Part shown: positions 1 to 6,696 of the stretch, piece by piece
How positions within the stretch are numbered: the first letter of the stretch is position 1
How the letters are laid out: every line of letters begins with the position of its first letter
Origin: an uncultured Clostridia bacterium
GTDB taxonomy: Bacteria > Bacillota > Clostridia > Christensenellales > CAG-917
NCBI GenBank assembly: GCA_947629635.1
Contig: CANREO010000026.1
Span: 1 to 10,462, forward strand
Length of the DNA: 10,462 nucleotides
Reading direction: 5' to 3'
Notes under the pieces: model-generated
Database searches by the model: none
What the model was told of the DNA's origin: nothing
What the model saw: only the letters and a program-made list of their open reading frames with translations
Translations under genes and position numbers: made by a program

Positions 1-318
1 GTCGTATATTTCCGTCACTGTGCCAACCGTCGAGCGCGGATTGTGCGACGTCGTCTTTTGGTCTATGGACACTGCCGGCGACAGCCCTTCGATATAATCC
101 ACATCGGGCTTTTGCATCTGCCCCAAAAACATGCGCGCATAGCTTGAAAGGCTCTCCACGTAACGACGCTGACCTTCGGCAAATATCGTGTCAAAGGCAA
201 GCGAAGACTTGCCGCTGCCGGAAAGCCCTGTAAATACCACAAGCTTGTCTCGTGGGATTTCAAGGTCCACGCCCTTCAGATTATTTTCTCTTGCTCCCTT
301 AATAACTATCTTATCCAT
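1..318 (-). CDS. uvrA: UvrA, excinuclease ABC subunit A (N-terminal 106 residues, runs off left edge)
   Basis: UvrA is the ABC-type ATPase that scans DNA for bulky lesions, loads UvrB and then leaves. Only the first 106 codons are present; the frame is still open at base 1. It begins MDKIVIKGARENNLK, the usual UvrA opening, and has the first-domain Walker A motif GLSGSGKS at residues 31-38. Conserved stretches follow: AEGQRRYVESLSSYAR (48-62), GLSPAVSIDQKTT (78-90) and NPRSTVGTVTEIYD, which leads toward the zinc-binding region. The ATG at 318 matches the family start exactly. No strong Shine-Dalgarno sits at normal distance: the best purine run, AAAAGG, ends about 13 nt upstream. Translation may therefore depend partly on uvrB, whose stop is 38 nt upstream. 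It is the last visible gene of the uvrB operon. Identity is certain; only completeness is unknown. Confidence 0.97.
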   Translation of the reverse strand, partial: MDKIVIKGARENNLKGVDLEIPRDKLVVFTGLSGSGKSSLAFDTIFAEGQRRYVESLSSYARMFLGQMQKPDVDYIEGLSPAVSIDQKTTSHNPRSTVGTVTEIYD

Positions 319-356
319 AAGTTTTGACTTGCCTTTTATGTGAATATGTATGCGTA

Positions 357-2312
357 TCACCCTAGCTTTTTCAGCTGTTTTTTCAATTCGTTGAGTTCGT
401 CTCTCAAAATTATCGCTTTTTCAAAATCCAACTGCTCGGCTGCCACCTTCATCAGCCCCTTAACACGCTCTATCTCGCGATTTATCTCCTTATACGACAA
501 CGCCTCGCCCTTGACGGGTTTCTTTGTGATTTCAAGCGAATCCTTTATGGTGCTGACAACGGTCTTGGGCACTATGCCGTGCTCCTCGTTGTACGCGGCC
601 TGTATGGCGCGGCGGCGATTGGTTTCGTCTATAGCCCTCTTCATGCTGTCTGTCACGACGTCGGCATACATCACAACTCTGCCCTTATCGTTCCTAGCGG
701 CTCTGCCGATAGTTTGAATGAGCGCGCTTTCGCTGCGCAAAAAGCCCTCTTTGTCGGCGTCCAGAATAGCCACCAGTTGCACTTCGGGGAGGTCCAGACC
801 TTCGCGCAAAAGATTTATGCCCACAAGCACGTCGAAGTCGCCCGTCCGCAGCCCACGCACGATTTCCATACGTTCGAGAGTGTCTATATCCGAGTGCATA
901 TATTTGACTTTTATATTCATCTCCTTGAGATAATCCGTCAAATTTTCCGCCATTTTTTTGGTCAGCGTAGTGACAAGCACTCTGCCTCCCGTCGCCGTGA
1001 CCTTATTTATTTCCCCAATGAGATCGTCCACTTGTCCCGTCACCGGTTTCACTTCAACTTCCGGATCCAAAAGACCGGTTGGGCGGATGATCTGCTCCGC
1101 GACATCGTCGGCGCGCTCTAACTCATATTTGGCCGGAGTCGCTGACATGCACACTATCTGCCTGATCCTGCTGTCGAATTCATCGAAAGTGAGCGGACGA
1201 TTGTCATAAGCGCTGGGCAAACGGAAGCCATACTCCACAAGGTTGAACTTACGCGCTCTGTCGCCGTTGTACATACCGTGGATCTGCGGAATAGTCATGT
1301 GGCTCTCGTCAATAAATGTGAGAAAATCCTTTGGGAAAAAATCCAAAAGCGTGTATGGCGCTTGACCGGGCTGCCTGCCGTCGAAATAGCGCGAGTAGTT
1401 TTCTATGCCGCTGCAGTAACCTACTTCTCTTATCATCTCCACGTCGTAATTGACGCGCTCGTCTATGCGCTGAGCCTCGATGAGTTTGTTGTTGTCCTTA
1501 AAGTATTGCACGCGGTTTTGTTTGTCATGCAAAATGCGCTTGAGTATCGCCTCTCTGTCTCCTGTCACAACATATTGCGTAGCCGGGAAAATTAGAGTGT
1601 GCTGAAGCTCGCTTAGCACTTTTGACGTCGTGCCGTCTATCTCGCATATTCTCTCTACCGTATCTCCGAAAAGTTCTATACGCACGGCGATCTCGCTGCT
1701 TGTACACGGAAATATGTCGAAGATGTCTCCTCGCATGCGGAACGTCGAACGCACAAAATCGAAATCCGCGCGCTTATATTGTATGTCAACGAGTTTGCGC
1801 GCAAGCTCGTTGCGGTCTATTTCATCTCCCTCTCTTATGGAAATAGCCTGCTCGAAATAGTCCGTAGGCGCGCCCAATCCGTAAATGCAACTTACGCTTG
1901 CAACGACTATAGTGTCCTCGCGCTCGCAAAGAGACGCCGTCGCCGAGTTGCGCAGCTTGTCTATCTCTTCGTTTATTGCCAAATCCTTTTCTATATATGT
2001 GTCTGTGCGCGGAATATACGCTTCGGGCTGATAGTAATCGTAGTATGAAACAAAAAATTCCACCCTGTTTTTCGGGAAAAATTCACGAAGCTCGTTGCAT
2101 AACTGCGCGGCCAGAGTCTTGTTGTGCGCTATTACCAAAGTTGGCTTTTGCATCCTTTCAATGATGTTTGCCATAGTAAAAGTTTTGCCGGACCCCGTGA
2201 CGCCCAGCAAAACTTCCGTGTTGAAGCCGCTCTTCAGCCCTTCCGTAATGCGTTCTATTGCCTGCGGCTGGTCGCCCGTCGGCTTATATTTGCTTACAAG
2301 TTCGAATTTCAT
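357..2312 (-). CDS. uvrB: UvrB, excinuclease ABC subunit B
   Basis: UvrB is the damage-verifying helicase-like subunit of nucleotide excision repair: it receives damaged DNA from UvrA, inserts a beta-hairpin between the strands and recruits UvrC. The protein is 651 residues, slightly shorter than the 673 of E. coli, and looks intact. Visible landmarks are Walker A GVTGSGKT (37-44), the aromatic beta-hairpin YYDYYQPEAYIP (90-101), the Walker B DESH box (335-338), helicase motif VI QTIGRAAR (533-540) and a C-terminal UVR domain (about 614-649) that contacts UvrC. The ATG at 2312 is chosen because it gives the canonical N-terminus and has GGAG 5 nt upstream, directly after the TGA of the preceding small gene. 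That arrangement implies translational coupling. uvrA follows after 38 nt. No LexA-type box was seen in front of the gene or operon. Confidence 0.98.
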   Translation of the reverse strand: MKFELVSKYKPTGDQPQAIERITEGLKSGFNTEVLLGVTGSGKTFTMANIIERMQKPTLVIAHNKTLAAQLCNELREFFPKNRVEFFVSYYDYYQPEAYIPRTDTYIEKDLAINEEIDKLRNSATASLCEREDTIVVASVSCIYGLGAPTDYFEQAISIREGDEIDRNELARKLVDIQYKRADFDFVRSTFRMRGDIFDIFPCTSSEIAVRIELFGDTVERICEIDGTTSKVLSELQHTLIFPATQYVVTGDREAILKRILHDKQNRVQYFKDNNKLIEAQRIDERVNYDVEMIREVGYCSGIENYSRYFDGRQPGQAPYTLLDFFPKDFLTFIDESHMTIPQIHGMYNGDRARKFNLVEYGFRLPSAYDNRPLTFDEFDSRIRQIVCMSATPAKYELERADDVAEQIIRPTGLLDPEVEVKPVTGQVDDLIGEINKVTATGGRVLVTTLTKKMAENLTDYLKEMNIKVKYMHSDIDTLERMEIVRGLRTGDFDVLVGINLLREGLDLPEVQLVAILDADKEGFLRSESALIQTIGRAARNDKGRVVMYADVVTDSMKRAIDETNRRRAIQAAYNEEHGIVPKTVVSTIKDSLEITKKPVKGEALSYKEINREIERVKGLMKVAAEQLDFEKAIILRDELNELKKQLKKLG

Positions 2313-2325
2313 CGATGCTCCGTCA
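2313..2325 (-). promoter_or_regulatory. uvrB ribosome binding site abutting the upstream stop
   Basis: On the minus strand the bases read TGA-CGGAG-CATCG-ATG. The TGA ends the 132-residue small protein, GGAG (2318-2321) is the Shine-Dalgarno, and 5 nt separate it from the uvrB start. A ribosome terminating on the small gene would sit on the uvrB initiation site, so coupled translation is expected. Confidence 0.75.
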
Positions 2326-2721
2326 ATTGCCCAACAAATGGTTCAACAACAATTTTATGCATACGCCGACGATCGCCGACACGGTCGCCGTCGCTACGGC
2401 CAACAACAGTCTGAACATTACGTTGCTTTTGAAAGCTCGCTCCACTCGTGCGAATTGCTGCCCTTTTTTGTGCAGATTGACGCAGTATACAAGCTCACCC
2501 TTCCTGTCCGAGCGCGTGAGGTCGAAATAGTCGTCTATCTCGAGATTTTTCATGGCTATGTCAAGTTCGCTTTCCTCGATATCGACGTCAAGAGGAATTT
2601 TGGAAAAGATGTCTATGGGCGTAAGCAGACAGGCGCCGTCCTGCTTGTCCGCCTCATAAAAGATGACTCTCATCACCGCCTTTTCCTTTTTTGTAAGAAC
2701 ATGCTGCCTTTCGAGATTCAT
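2323..2721 (-). CDS. Small tail-anchored protein with winged-helix-like N-terminus (downstream member of a pair)
   Basis: Not recognised as a named family. The 132-residue protein has a mostly helical, charged N-terminal region (about 8-95) ending in a short beta-like strand pair around LVYCVNLHKKG (77-87). That order (helices, a helix ending near YFDL, then a beta wing) resembles a winged-helix DNA-binding fold, but this is judged by eye. A single hydrophobic segment at about 102-128 (MFRLLLAVATATVSAIVGV and onward) ends the protein, with only a few residues after it: a tail anchor with the N-domain in the cytoplasm. The gene immediately upstream has the same plan and alignable segments (IFSKIP/ILEKLP, IDDYFDL/DREYINV). 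The start at 2721 has AGGTG 4 nt upstream, overlapping the TAG of that gene. uvrB follows 10 nt later. A link to DNA repair is inferred only from the operon. Confidence 0.82.
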   Translation of the reverse strand: MNLERQHVLTKKEKAVMRVIFYEADKQDGACLLTPIDIFSKIPLDVDIEESELDIAMKNLEIDDYFDLTRSDRKGELVYCVNLHKKGQQFARVERAFKSNVMFRLLLAVATATVSAIVGVCIKLLLNHLLGN

Positions 2722-2731
2722 ATTACACCTA
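2722..2731 (-). promoter_or_regulatory. Ribosome binding site overlapping the upstream stop codon
   Basis: The minus strand reads CTG-TAG-GTGTAAT-ATG. TAGGTG contains both the TAG stop of the 141-residue protein and the AGGTG Shine-Dalgarno of the 132-residue protein. This is a hallmark of coupled translation and of fixed stoichiometry between the two related proteins. Confidence 0.65.
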
Positions 2732-3154
2732 CAGCACGAATTTTATTATGACAGTAGCTACTGCCGCGACAACGGAACTGCCCAGCAGACTGCCCAAAAG
2801 CGACATCAAAAAAATAATTCCGCTCTTTACGCCTTTGTTTTTGGGCTGCTTGACATTGCCGTAAAGCTCTCTTTCTCGCTTATCGGGCGCCACTTCCGCC
2901 TGCGACGTGTTTGCTTTTTGTTCGATGCGTTTGAGCGTGAGCAGACAATATTCGTCGGGCGTAAAATACTTGACATTTATATATTCTCTATCCTTGAGGT
3001 CTTTTATAAGCTGAGAAAGTTGAATTTTCGTGAGTTTGACGACAGAGGGCAACTTCTCCAAAATTTCATCTGCGTCGATGATTTTGTAGACGTCGTCCCC
3101 ACCCGTGAGATCACGCAAAATATCAAGAACCGTTTGGCTTTCCAGGCTTAACAT
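2729..3154 (-). CDS. Small tail-anchored protein with winged-helix-like N-terminus (first gene of the uvrBA operon)
   Basis: Not recognised as a named family. With the ATG at 3154 it is 141 residues. The N-terminal part (about 1-80) is predicted helical with a terminal beta-hairpin: DADEILEKLP, then KIQLSQLIKDLKDREYINVKY and DEYCLLTLKR. This is the pattern of a winged-helix domain with a recognition helix and a wing. A polar, charged linker (about 81-110) leads to a long hydrophobic segment at 111-140, with small residues spaced GSLLG (121-125) that could pack in a membrane dimer. It matches the design of the next gene, suggesting duplication. A GTG at 3160 is in frame but lies inside the Shine-Dalgarno AGGAG, so the ATG 5 nt after that motif is preferred. 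A promoter with an embedded palindrome lies just upstream, making this the likely first gene of the uvrBA transcript. Function unknown. Confidence 0.82.
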   Translation of the reverse strand: MLSLESQTVLDILRDLTGGDDVYKIIDADEILEKLPSVVKLTKIQLSQLIKDLKDREYINVKYFTPDEYCLLTLKRIEQKANTSQAEVAPDKRERELYGNVKQPKNKGVKSGIIFLMSLLGSLLGSSVVAAVATVIIKFVL

Positions 3155-3167
3155 AAACACTCCTTTT
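3155..3167 (-). promoter_or_regulatory. Ribosome binding site deciding the start of the 141-residue gene
   Basis: The minus strand reads AAAAGGAGTGTTTATG. The AGGAG motif ends 5 nt before the ATG at 3154. The alternative GTG start at 3160 overlaps the G of AGGAG and would have no binding site of its own, so it is rejected. Confidence 0.75.
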
Positions 3168-3172
3168 GTCAG

Positions 3173-3201
3173 ATTTTATCACATAAAATGTGATATAGCA
3201 A
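3173..3201 (-). promoter_or_regulatory. Predicted sigma-A-type promoter of the small-gene/uvrBA operon
   Basis: On the minus strand TTGCTA (3196-3201, -35-like, 4 of 6 to consensus) is followed by exactly 17 nt and TAAAAT (3173-3178, -10-like, 5 of 6). The predicted start of transcription would be near 3166, giving a leader of only about 12 nt that is almost entirely the ribosome binding site. The same 9-mer TGATAAAAT forms the -10 region of the promoter at 6334-6362. Prediction by eye; no other hexamer pair of this quality was seen in this gap. Confidence 0.6.
3177..3195. promoter_or_regulatory. Perfect 8-bp inverted repeat filling the promoter spacer (candidate operator)
   Basis: TATCACAT-AAA-ATGTGATA is a perfect inverted repeat with 8-bp arms and a 3-bp centre. 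It occupies the spacer between the predicted -35 and -10 boxes and overlaps the -10 by two bases, an ideal place for a repressor dimer. It does not match the Gram-positive LexA box, and its half-sites are inverted relative to the CRP site (TGTGA-N6-TCACA). It has no following T-run, so it is unlikely to be an intrinsic terminator for the peptidase gene ending at 3216. Confidence 0.5.
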
Positions 3202-3215
3202 TCACTAATTCGCAT

Positions 3216-6200
3216 TTACGCGCTTTTTTGTCCCTTTTTCGCGGCGCGCCTTCCTAGTATGATGACGGTTGTCAATGCGGCTACAAGCAATACCGCCGTC
3301 GTCACGATCAAAATTATTGCCAATCCGTTTACTGTTTCAACCCTGTTTTTCAACACTTCGAGCGTGATTTTGCATTCGGAAACATTGCCGTCGCTGTCCT
3401 TTATCTTGACGATCATTGGATAAACGCCGCCATATTCGCCGTCATAGTCGCATTCCGTCTCCAAGTTGCTTTCGTCGAGTTCGAGTTGTCCGTCCTCGTT
3501 GTCGAATGCCGATATAAAGTCGCGCAAGTCGTATTCCTGCCCGGCCCTATCCAGAACAATTTTTTCACCGATTATCGTGATGATCGGCGCGCCGCCCCTC
3601 ATTATGTCGGCGATCACATCGGAATATTGGCTGCGATCCTCGGCTCTCAAAGCGTTGTATGCCTTCAGAGCGGCGTCTTTATGGGTGCGGTCCAAATACC
3701 TGGCTTCAAGCACCTCGGCATGCGCCTTAAAATAATTTTTTGCGGTTTCTAACGCATCTAAATATGTCTCTTTATTATTTTGATACAGCGTCTCCGACAT
3801 GTCCAACTCCTTAAACAAAGGCTTGAAACCATCCTCCGTCAACTCAAAAGCAAAATCGTTGAGCGTCGTATCGAAATCCGGCATAATATCAGAACTCAAC
3901 ATGGATACGACATGCACGAAATTAGGCCTGAGCGCGTGTATGTTTATTGTATATCCCTTCTCTATCTTGACATATATCGGGTCAACTGTCTTTCTTGTAA
4001 AATAGTTATCGCCGCCGTTGACGGACAACTTTTCCACAACATTGCCCGTCGAATCATAAACAGGTTGTCCTTCGCCGTCTTTTATATCGACGGAAATGAA
4101 CTCTTCGCTCGCGCTGTACGATTTGTTCCCGAGGTCGGCAAGTCCAAGCTCTATCTTCCCTAAAAAGCTTTTATCTGCCTCGTCATAGTCTGAAAGGGTC
4201 AACGAATAGCCGAGCGTTTTATTTGGGCCCGTGACCCACAACTTCGAATATATTTTGTAAGTGGGTTTCGTATAATGGAGCGCAATTTCGTTTTCGCCCG
4301 ATTTGAGGGTAACATACGGCGTCGTCGTTTCATAAAGATCCGTCGTCAAAAACGGCGCGCGTACGTAATATGAACCCGTCGGTATTTCTGTAAAAACGAC
4401 GCTCCCATCCTCGATCGCGGCTTCGGCCACGGTCCGACCGCCTTTTTGCAATAGCACTTTTTTACCCTCTAACAAAGTTTTGTCTTGGATGTCGAGGCGG
4501 ATCGACAAATCACTTTTCAGACCGTATTTATTGAGCACGCTCTCTTTGACCGGCATGTAATTTTGCGTCAGCTCCTCTCCTTCCTTGATAATATCGATAT
4601 CCTCTGCCGCGCTGTCTGCAAGCACGGTCAAAGCTTCGCTTGCCTTGTCGGCCTTCAGAACTACGTCCTCGGAGACCTCGAGCTTCCAAGCATTAAAATA
4701 CGGAATGACGTTGACGTCATATTGCTCTGCGAAAAATCCGGCGTATATATCTTGATTGGGCGTAGAAGAAGTAAATACGCCCCTATCCAGCATTTCGCGA
4801 TAATAACTGAACATATTTGCGTAAGTTTTGTCGCCGTCTATGGCGTCGAACAGATTGATGATAAAATACAACTTTACATCCACTTCCTGCTCCGTCAAGC
4901 CAACGCCTCGCAACCTAGCGGCATTTTTCTTTTGCTCGTTGCTAACGCCCTGAGCGTCTACCGCGTCGGGCTTGCCCAGCCAATCATCATCGCGCCCGTA
5001 AATGCTTCTGTCAAGTTGTATATAATGTCCGATAATATTGTTTGACACCTCGCCGAGCCCCATCGTGCCTTTGCCCAAATAGCCTTGATAGCCATGCGCT
5101 ATCTCATGCAAAGTGGCCCAACCCAAATAGAAATATCCTATGATGCTTTCAGAATTCATACCTATATGGTTGCCGCTGTAATATGCCAATCCGGCGCCGT
5201 GTTTATTGGCCTTTACAAGATATTTCGCGCGCACGCACTGGTCTGTGGGTTTTTGCGGATGGAATGACAATCCGATCAGTTCGTTCATCCTGAATATCAC
5301 TGTTTTGTAATAATCGAATGCGTCCTCCAATGTCTTGAAAAATATGTTTGCGTCCAGATTCGGATCCAAAAACTTTTGATAATCGCACCAAGGCAAAACA
5401 AAACATGCCGTTTCGCCCTCGGCATAGGCGGCATACGCCGCGGATTTGCCCCAATTCGTTTTAAAATCCGCTTCGCTGTGACCATCATACTTCCCGTCGC
5501 CGTGACGATAATAGTCGAGCGCGGGCATATCGCCGTCATAACTAAGTTCGACGTCGTAAGTCGTTTGTATATTTTGTCCTTTATTTAGTATAGGCGATGT
5601 AAAAAGCGGCACTCCGCCAACGCTCGATCCGTTACTAAATGTTGTATAGTTGCCGTCTTTATCGAAAGTAACATAGCTTGATGTTTCCGTCGCGGAATCA
5701 TTGTTCAGCAAAGCAAAACCAAGCCTTCCGTTTGTCGAGGTGCTTGTAGTGGCGATATCGTCGCTTAAAAGACGAATATTTACGCTTGAACCCGACGGCA
5801 TATATATGCCGAATATCTGTCTGTCGCCCGTATCGCATCTTGAAAAACCGGCATTTGCGGTATTCCAATTCGAAGCCACGGAATGCAACCTGCGCTTGAC
5901 GATCACAGGATCGCCCACCGCAGTGACGGATACGGGGACATCCAACCTTGAAATATTGCCGTGAGAATCCTTTGCGGAATAGCGTAAAGTATATTTGCCT
6001 TCTGCGTCCGCATGTACTTCGCCCGACTCCAGCGTGATGTCCAGATCCCCGTCCTCGAAGTCGCATGCGAATGTGCGAAAGCGCGGATCCAAAATATCAA
6101 AGTTATCCACTGCGTCCTTGGGAATACTTATTTCGATAGCGCCGTAAATAATCGGGGCATTCGCTTCGCTCCAATATGTCAAATCCTCCGCGTCCGCCGT

Positions 6201-6284
6201 CATCGGCGACGCAAAAAACATACAAGCGGCAAATATTGCCGCAAACAAAACGATAGATCCGATGAGAAAAAGCTTTTTTGACAT
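3216..6284 (-). CDS. Secreted, membrane-anchored M60-family (enhancin-like) zinc metallopeptidase
   Basis: A 1022-residue extracellular gluzincin. M60 peptidases cleave mucins and other O-glycosylated proteins. Residues 1-32 form a signal peptide (KK, hydrophobic run, cleavage near TADA). A beta-sandwich domain (about 44-122) precedes the M60 N-terminal sandwich (about 155-250) and the catalytic domain (about 270-540). The zinc site is HEIAH at 393-397 with third ligand E412 in GEVSNN, 14 residues later, fitting HExxH(8-28)E; the GW (388-389) before it is also typical. A prealbumin/CNA-B-like domain (about 590-672), a possible carbohydrate-binding domain (about 673-820), a helical stretch (826-895) and a second beta-sandwich (899-978) follow. 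One membrane segment (about 986-1010) and a basic tail anchor it; there is no LPxTG. ATG 6284 has AGGAG 8 nt upstream. It has its own promoter. Substrate is inferred from the family. Confidence 0.93.
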   Translation of the reverse strand: MSKKLFLIGSIVLFAAIFAACMFFASPMTADAEDLTYWSEANAPIIYGAIEISIPKDAVDNFDILDPRFRTFACDFEDGDLDITLESGEVHADAEGKYTLRYSAKDSHGNISRLDVPVSVTAVGDPVIVKRRLHSVASNWNTANAGFSRCDTGDRQIFGIYMPSGSSVNIRLLSDDIATTSTSTNGRLGFALLNNDSATETSSYVTFDKDGNYTTFSNGSSVGGVPLFTSPILNKGQNIQTTYDVELSYDGDMPALDYYRHGDGKYDGHSEADFKTNWGKSAAYAAYAEGETACFVLPWCDYQKFLDPNLDANIFFKTLEDAFDYYKTVIFRMNELIGLSFHPQKPTDQCVRAKYLVKANKHGAGLAYYSGNHIGMNSESIIGYFYLGWATLHEIAHGYQGYLGKGTMGLGEVSNNIIGHYIQLDRSIYGRDDDWLGKPDAVDAQGVSNEQKKNAARLRGVGLTEQEVDVKLYFIINLFDAIDGDKTYANMFSYYREMLDRGVFTSSTPNQDIYAGFFAEQYDVNVIPYFNAWKLEVSEDVVLKADKASEALTVLADSAAEDIDIIKEGEELTQNYMPVKESVLNKYGLKSDLSIRLDIQDKTLLEGKKVLLQKGGRTVAEAAIEDGSVVFTEIPTGSYYVRAPFLTTDLYETTTPYVTLKSGENEIALHYTKPTYKIYSKLWVTGPNKTLGYSLTLSDYDEADKSFLGKIELGLADLGNKSYSASEEFISVDIKDGEGQPVYDSTGNVVEKLSVNGGDNYFTRKTVDPIYVKIEKGYTINIHALRPNFVHVVSMLSSDIMPDFDTTLNDFAFELTEDGFKPLFKELDMSETLYQNNKETYLDALETAKNYFKAHAEVLEARYLDRTHKDAALKAYNALRAEDRSQYSDVIADIMRGGAPIITIIGEKIVLDRAGQEYDLRDFISAFDNEDGQLELDESNLETECDYDGEYGGVYPMIVKIKDSDGNVSECKITLEVLKNRVETVNGLAIILIVTTAVLLVAALTTVIILGRRAAKKGQKSA

Positions 6285-6333
6285 ATATCATACTCCTCGC
6301 GACTGCTCGAATCTTGCCGCCGCCGGCACGAAT

Positions 6334-6362
6334 ATTTTATCATAGTGATGCCTAAAGTTCAA
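6334..6362 (-). promoter_or_regulatory. Predicted sigma-A-type promoter of the M60 peptidase gene
   Basis: On the minus strand TTGAAC (6357-6362), a 17-nt spacer and TAAAAT (6334-6339) form a good promoter. Transcription would start near 6327, leaving a leader of about 43 nt with a GC-rich stretch (CCGGCGGCGGC) before the AGGAG at 6293-6297. The -10 region repeats the TGATAAAAT 9-mer of the promoter at 3173-3201. Confidence 0.6.
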
Positions 6363-6452
6363 TGTGTCGACGCACAATTTTTCATTTATATACAGCTCTC
6401 GATTTGACACGCACCGATTTGAGAACACTCTTTTTATTATGTATTCAAATGT

Positions 6453-6495
6453 ACATATGCGCATACGTAAATAAAATATCTCGGCGCATATGCGC
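6453..6495. repeat. Two overlapping-motif palindromes with a 9-bp direct repeat
   Basis: TATGCGCATA (6456-6465) and GCGCATATGCGC (6484-6495) are perfect palindromes. Both include CATATGCGC, as a direct repeat spaced 33 bp, about three helical turns. The first can be extended to 6453-6468 with one mismatched pair. They lie about 90-135 bp upstream of the predicted -35 box of the M60 gene, so they could bind an activator or repressor. Chance is not excluded in such a sequence. Confidence 0.35.
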
Positions 6496-6637
6496 TATTG
6501 TACGATCGATGTCGGGTAGGCTATTTTACGATTTAAGACTCGGAGAAGCCCTTAAAACAATATTACGCTACTATCTTTGCGCACAAATAAAATTCGGAAA
6601 ACTCAGCTTTTTATAATCTTCAAGTTTGAATCAAACG

Positions 6638-6657
6638 ATCTTATGCCGATATAAGAT
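6638..6657 (-). terminator. Weak candidate terminator or hairpin after the truncated surface-protein gene
   Basis: ATCTTAT-GCCGAT-ATAAGAT is a perfect 7-bp inverted repeat with a 6-nt loop, about 40 nt past the stop at 6697. On the minus strand it is followed by CGTTTGATT, a poor T-tract, and the stem has only one G-C pair. A second repeat, GTTTGA-A-TCAAAC (6624-6636), follows directly. Either may slow polymerase, but neither is a convincing intrinsic terminator. Confidence 0.2.
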
Positions 6658-6696
6658 ATAAATATGCGCGAACACAATTTTATTTGCGATAAAAGT

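Larger units (their letters stand above)
6285..6696. other. 412-bp AT-rich intergenic region between the two M60-type genes
   Basis: No convincing gene was found here. An 84-codon plus-strand frame (6362-6616) has no recognisable protein or binding site. The left part holds the promoter and leader of the M60 peptidase gene. The middle has two related palindromes sharing the 9-mer CATATGCGC (6454-6462 and 6487-6495), with the 8-mer ATATGCGC again at 6662-6669. The right part, just after the stop of the truncated surface protein, has two AT-rich inverted repeats (6624-6636, 6638-6657). No strong GC-rich hairpin with a T-run was seen, so the terminator of the upstream gene is uncertain. Confidence 0.6.

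Noticed and set aside
2095..2751. Long plus-strand open frame (218 codons) opposite uvrB and the small gene
   Set aside because: It overlaps two well-supported minus-strand genes, has no recognisable motif and is a typical antisense shadow; the same applies to the other plus-strand frames over the M60 genes.
3177..3195. Palindrome considered as a CRP/FNR or LexA site, or as the terminator of the M60 gene
   Set aside because: Half-sites are inverted relative to CRP, it does not match the CGAAC-N4-GTTCG type LexA box, and no T-run follows the stem on the minus strand.
6222..6230. Lipobox (FAAC, residues 18-21) in the M60 signal peptide
   Set aside because: The -3 position is Phe, and the hydrophobic run continues past the Cys to a better signal peptidase I site near TADA; the protein also has a C-terminal membrane anchor.
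6282..6291. Upstream ATG at 6291 as the M60 start
   Set aside because: It is in another frame (it gives a short unrelated product) and lies too close to the AGGAG motif; the ATG at 6284 gives the signal peptide.
6362..6616. 84-codon plus-strand frame in the intergenic region
   Set aside because: No ribosome binding site, no recognisable protein pattern, and it covers palindromes and a promoter read from the other strand.
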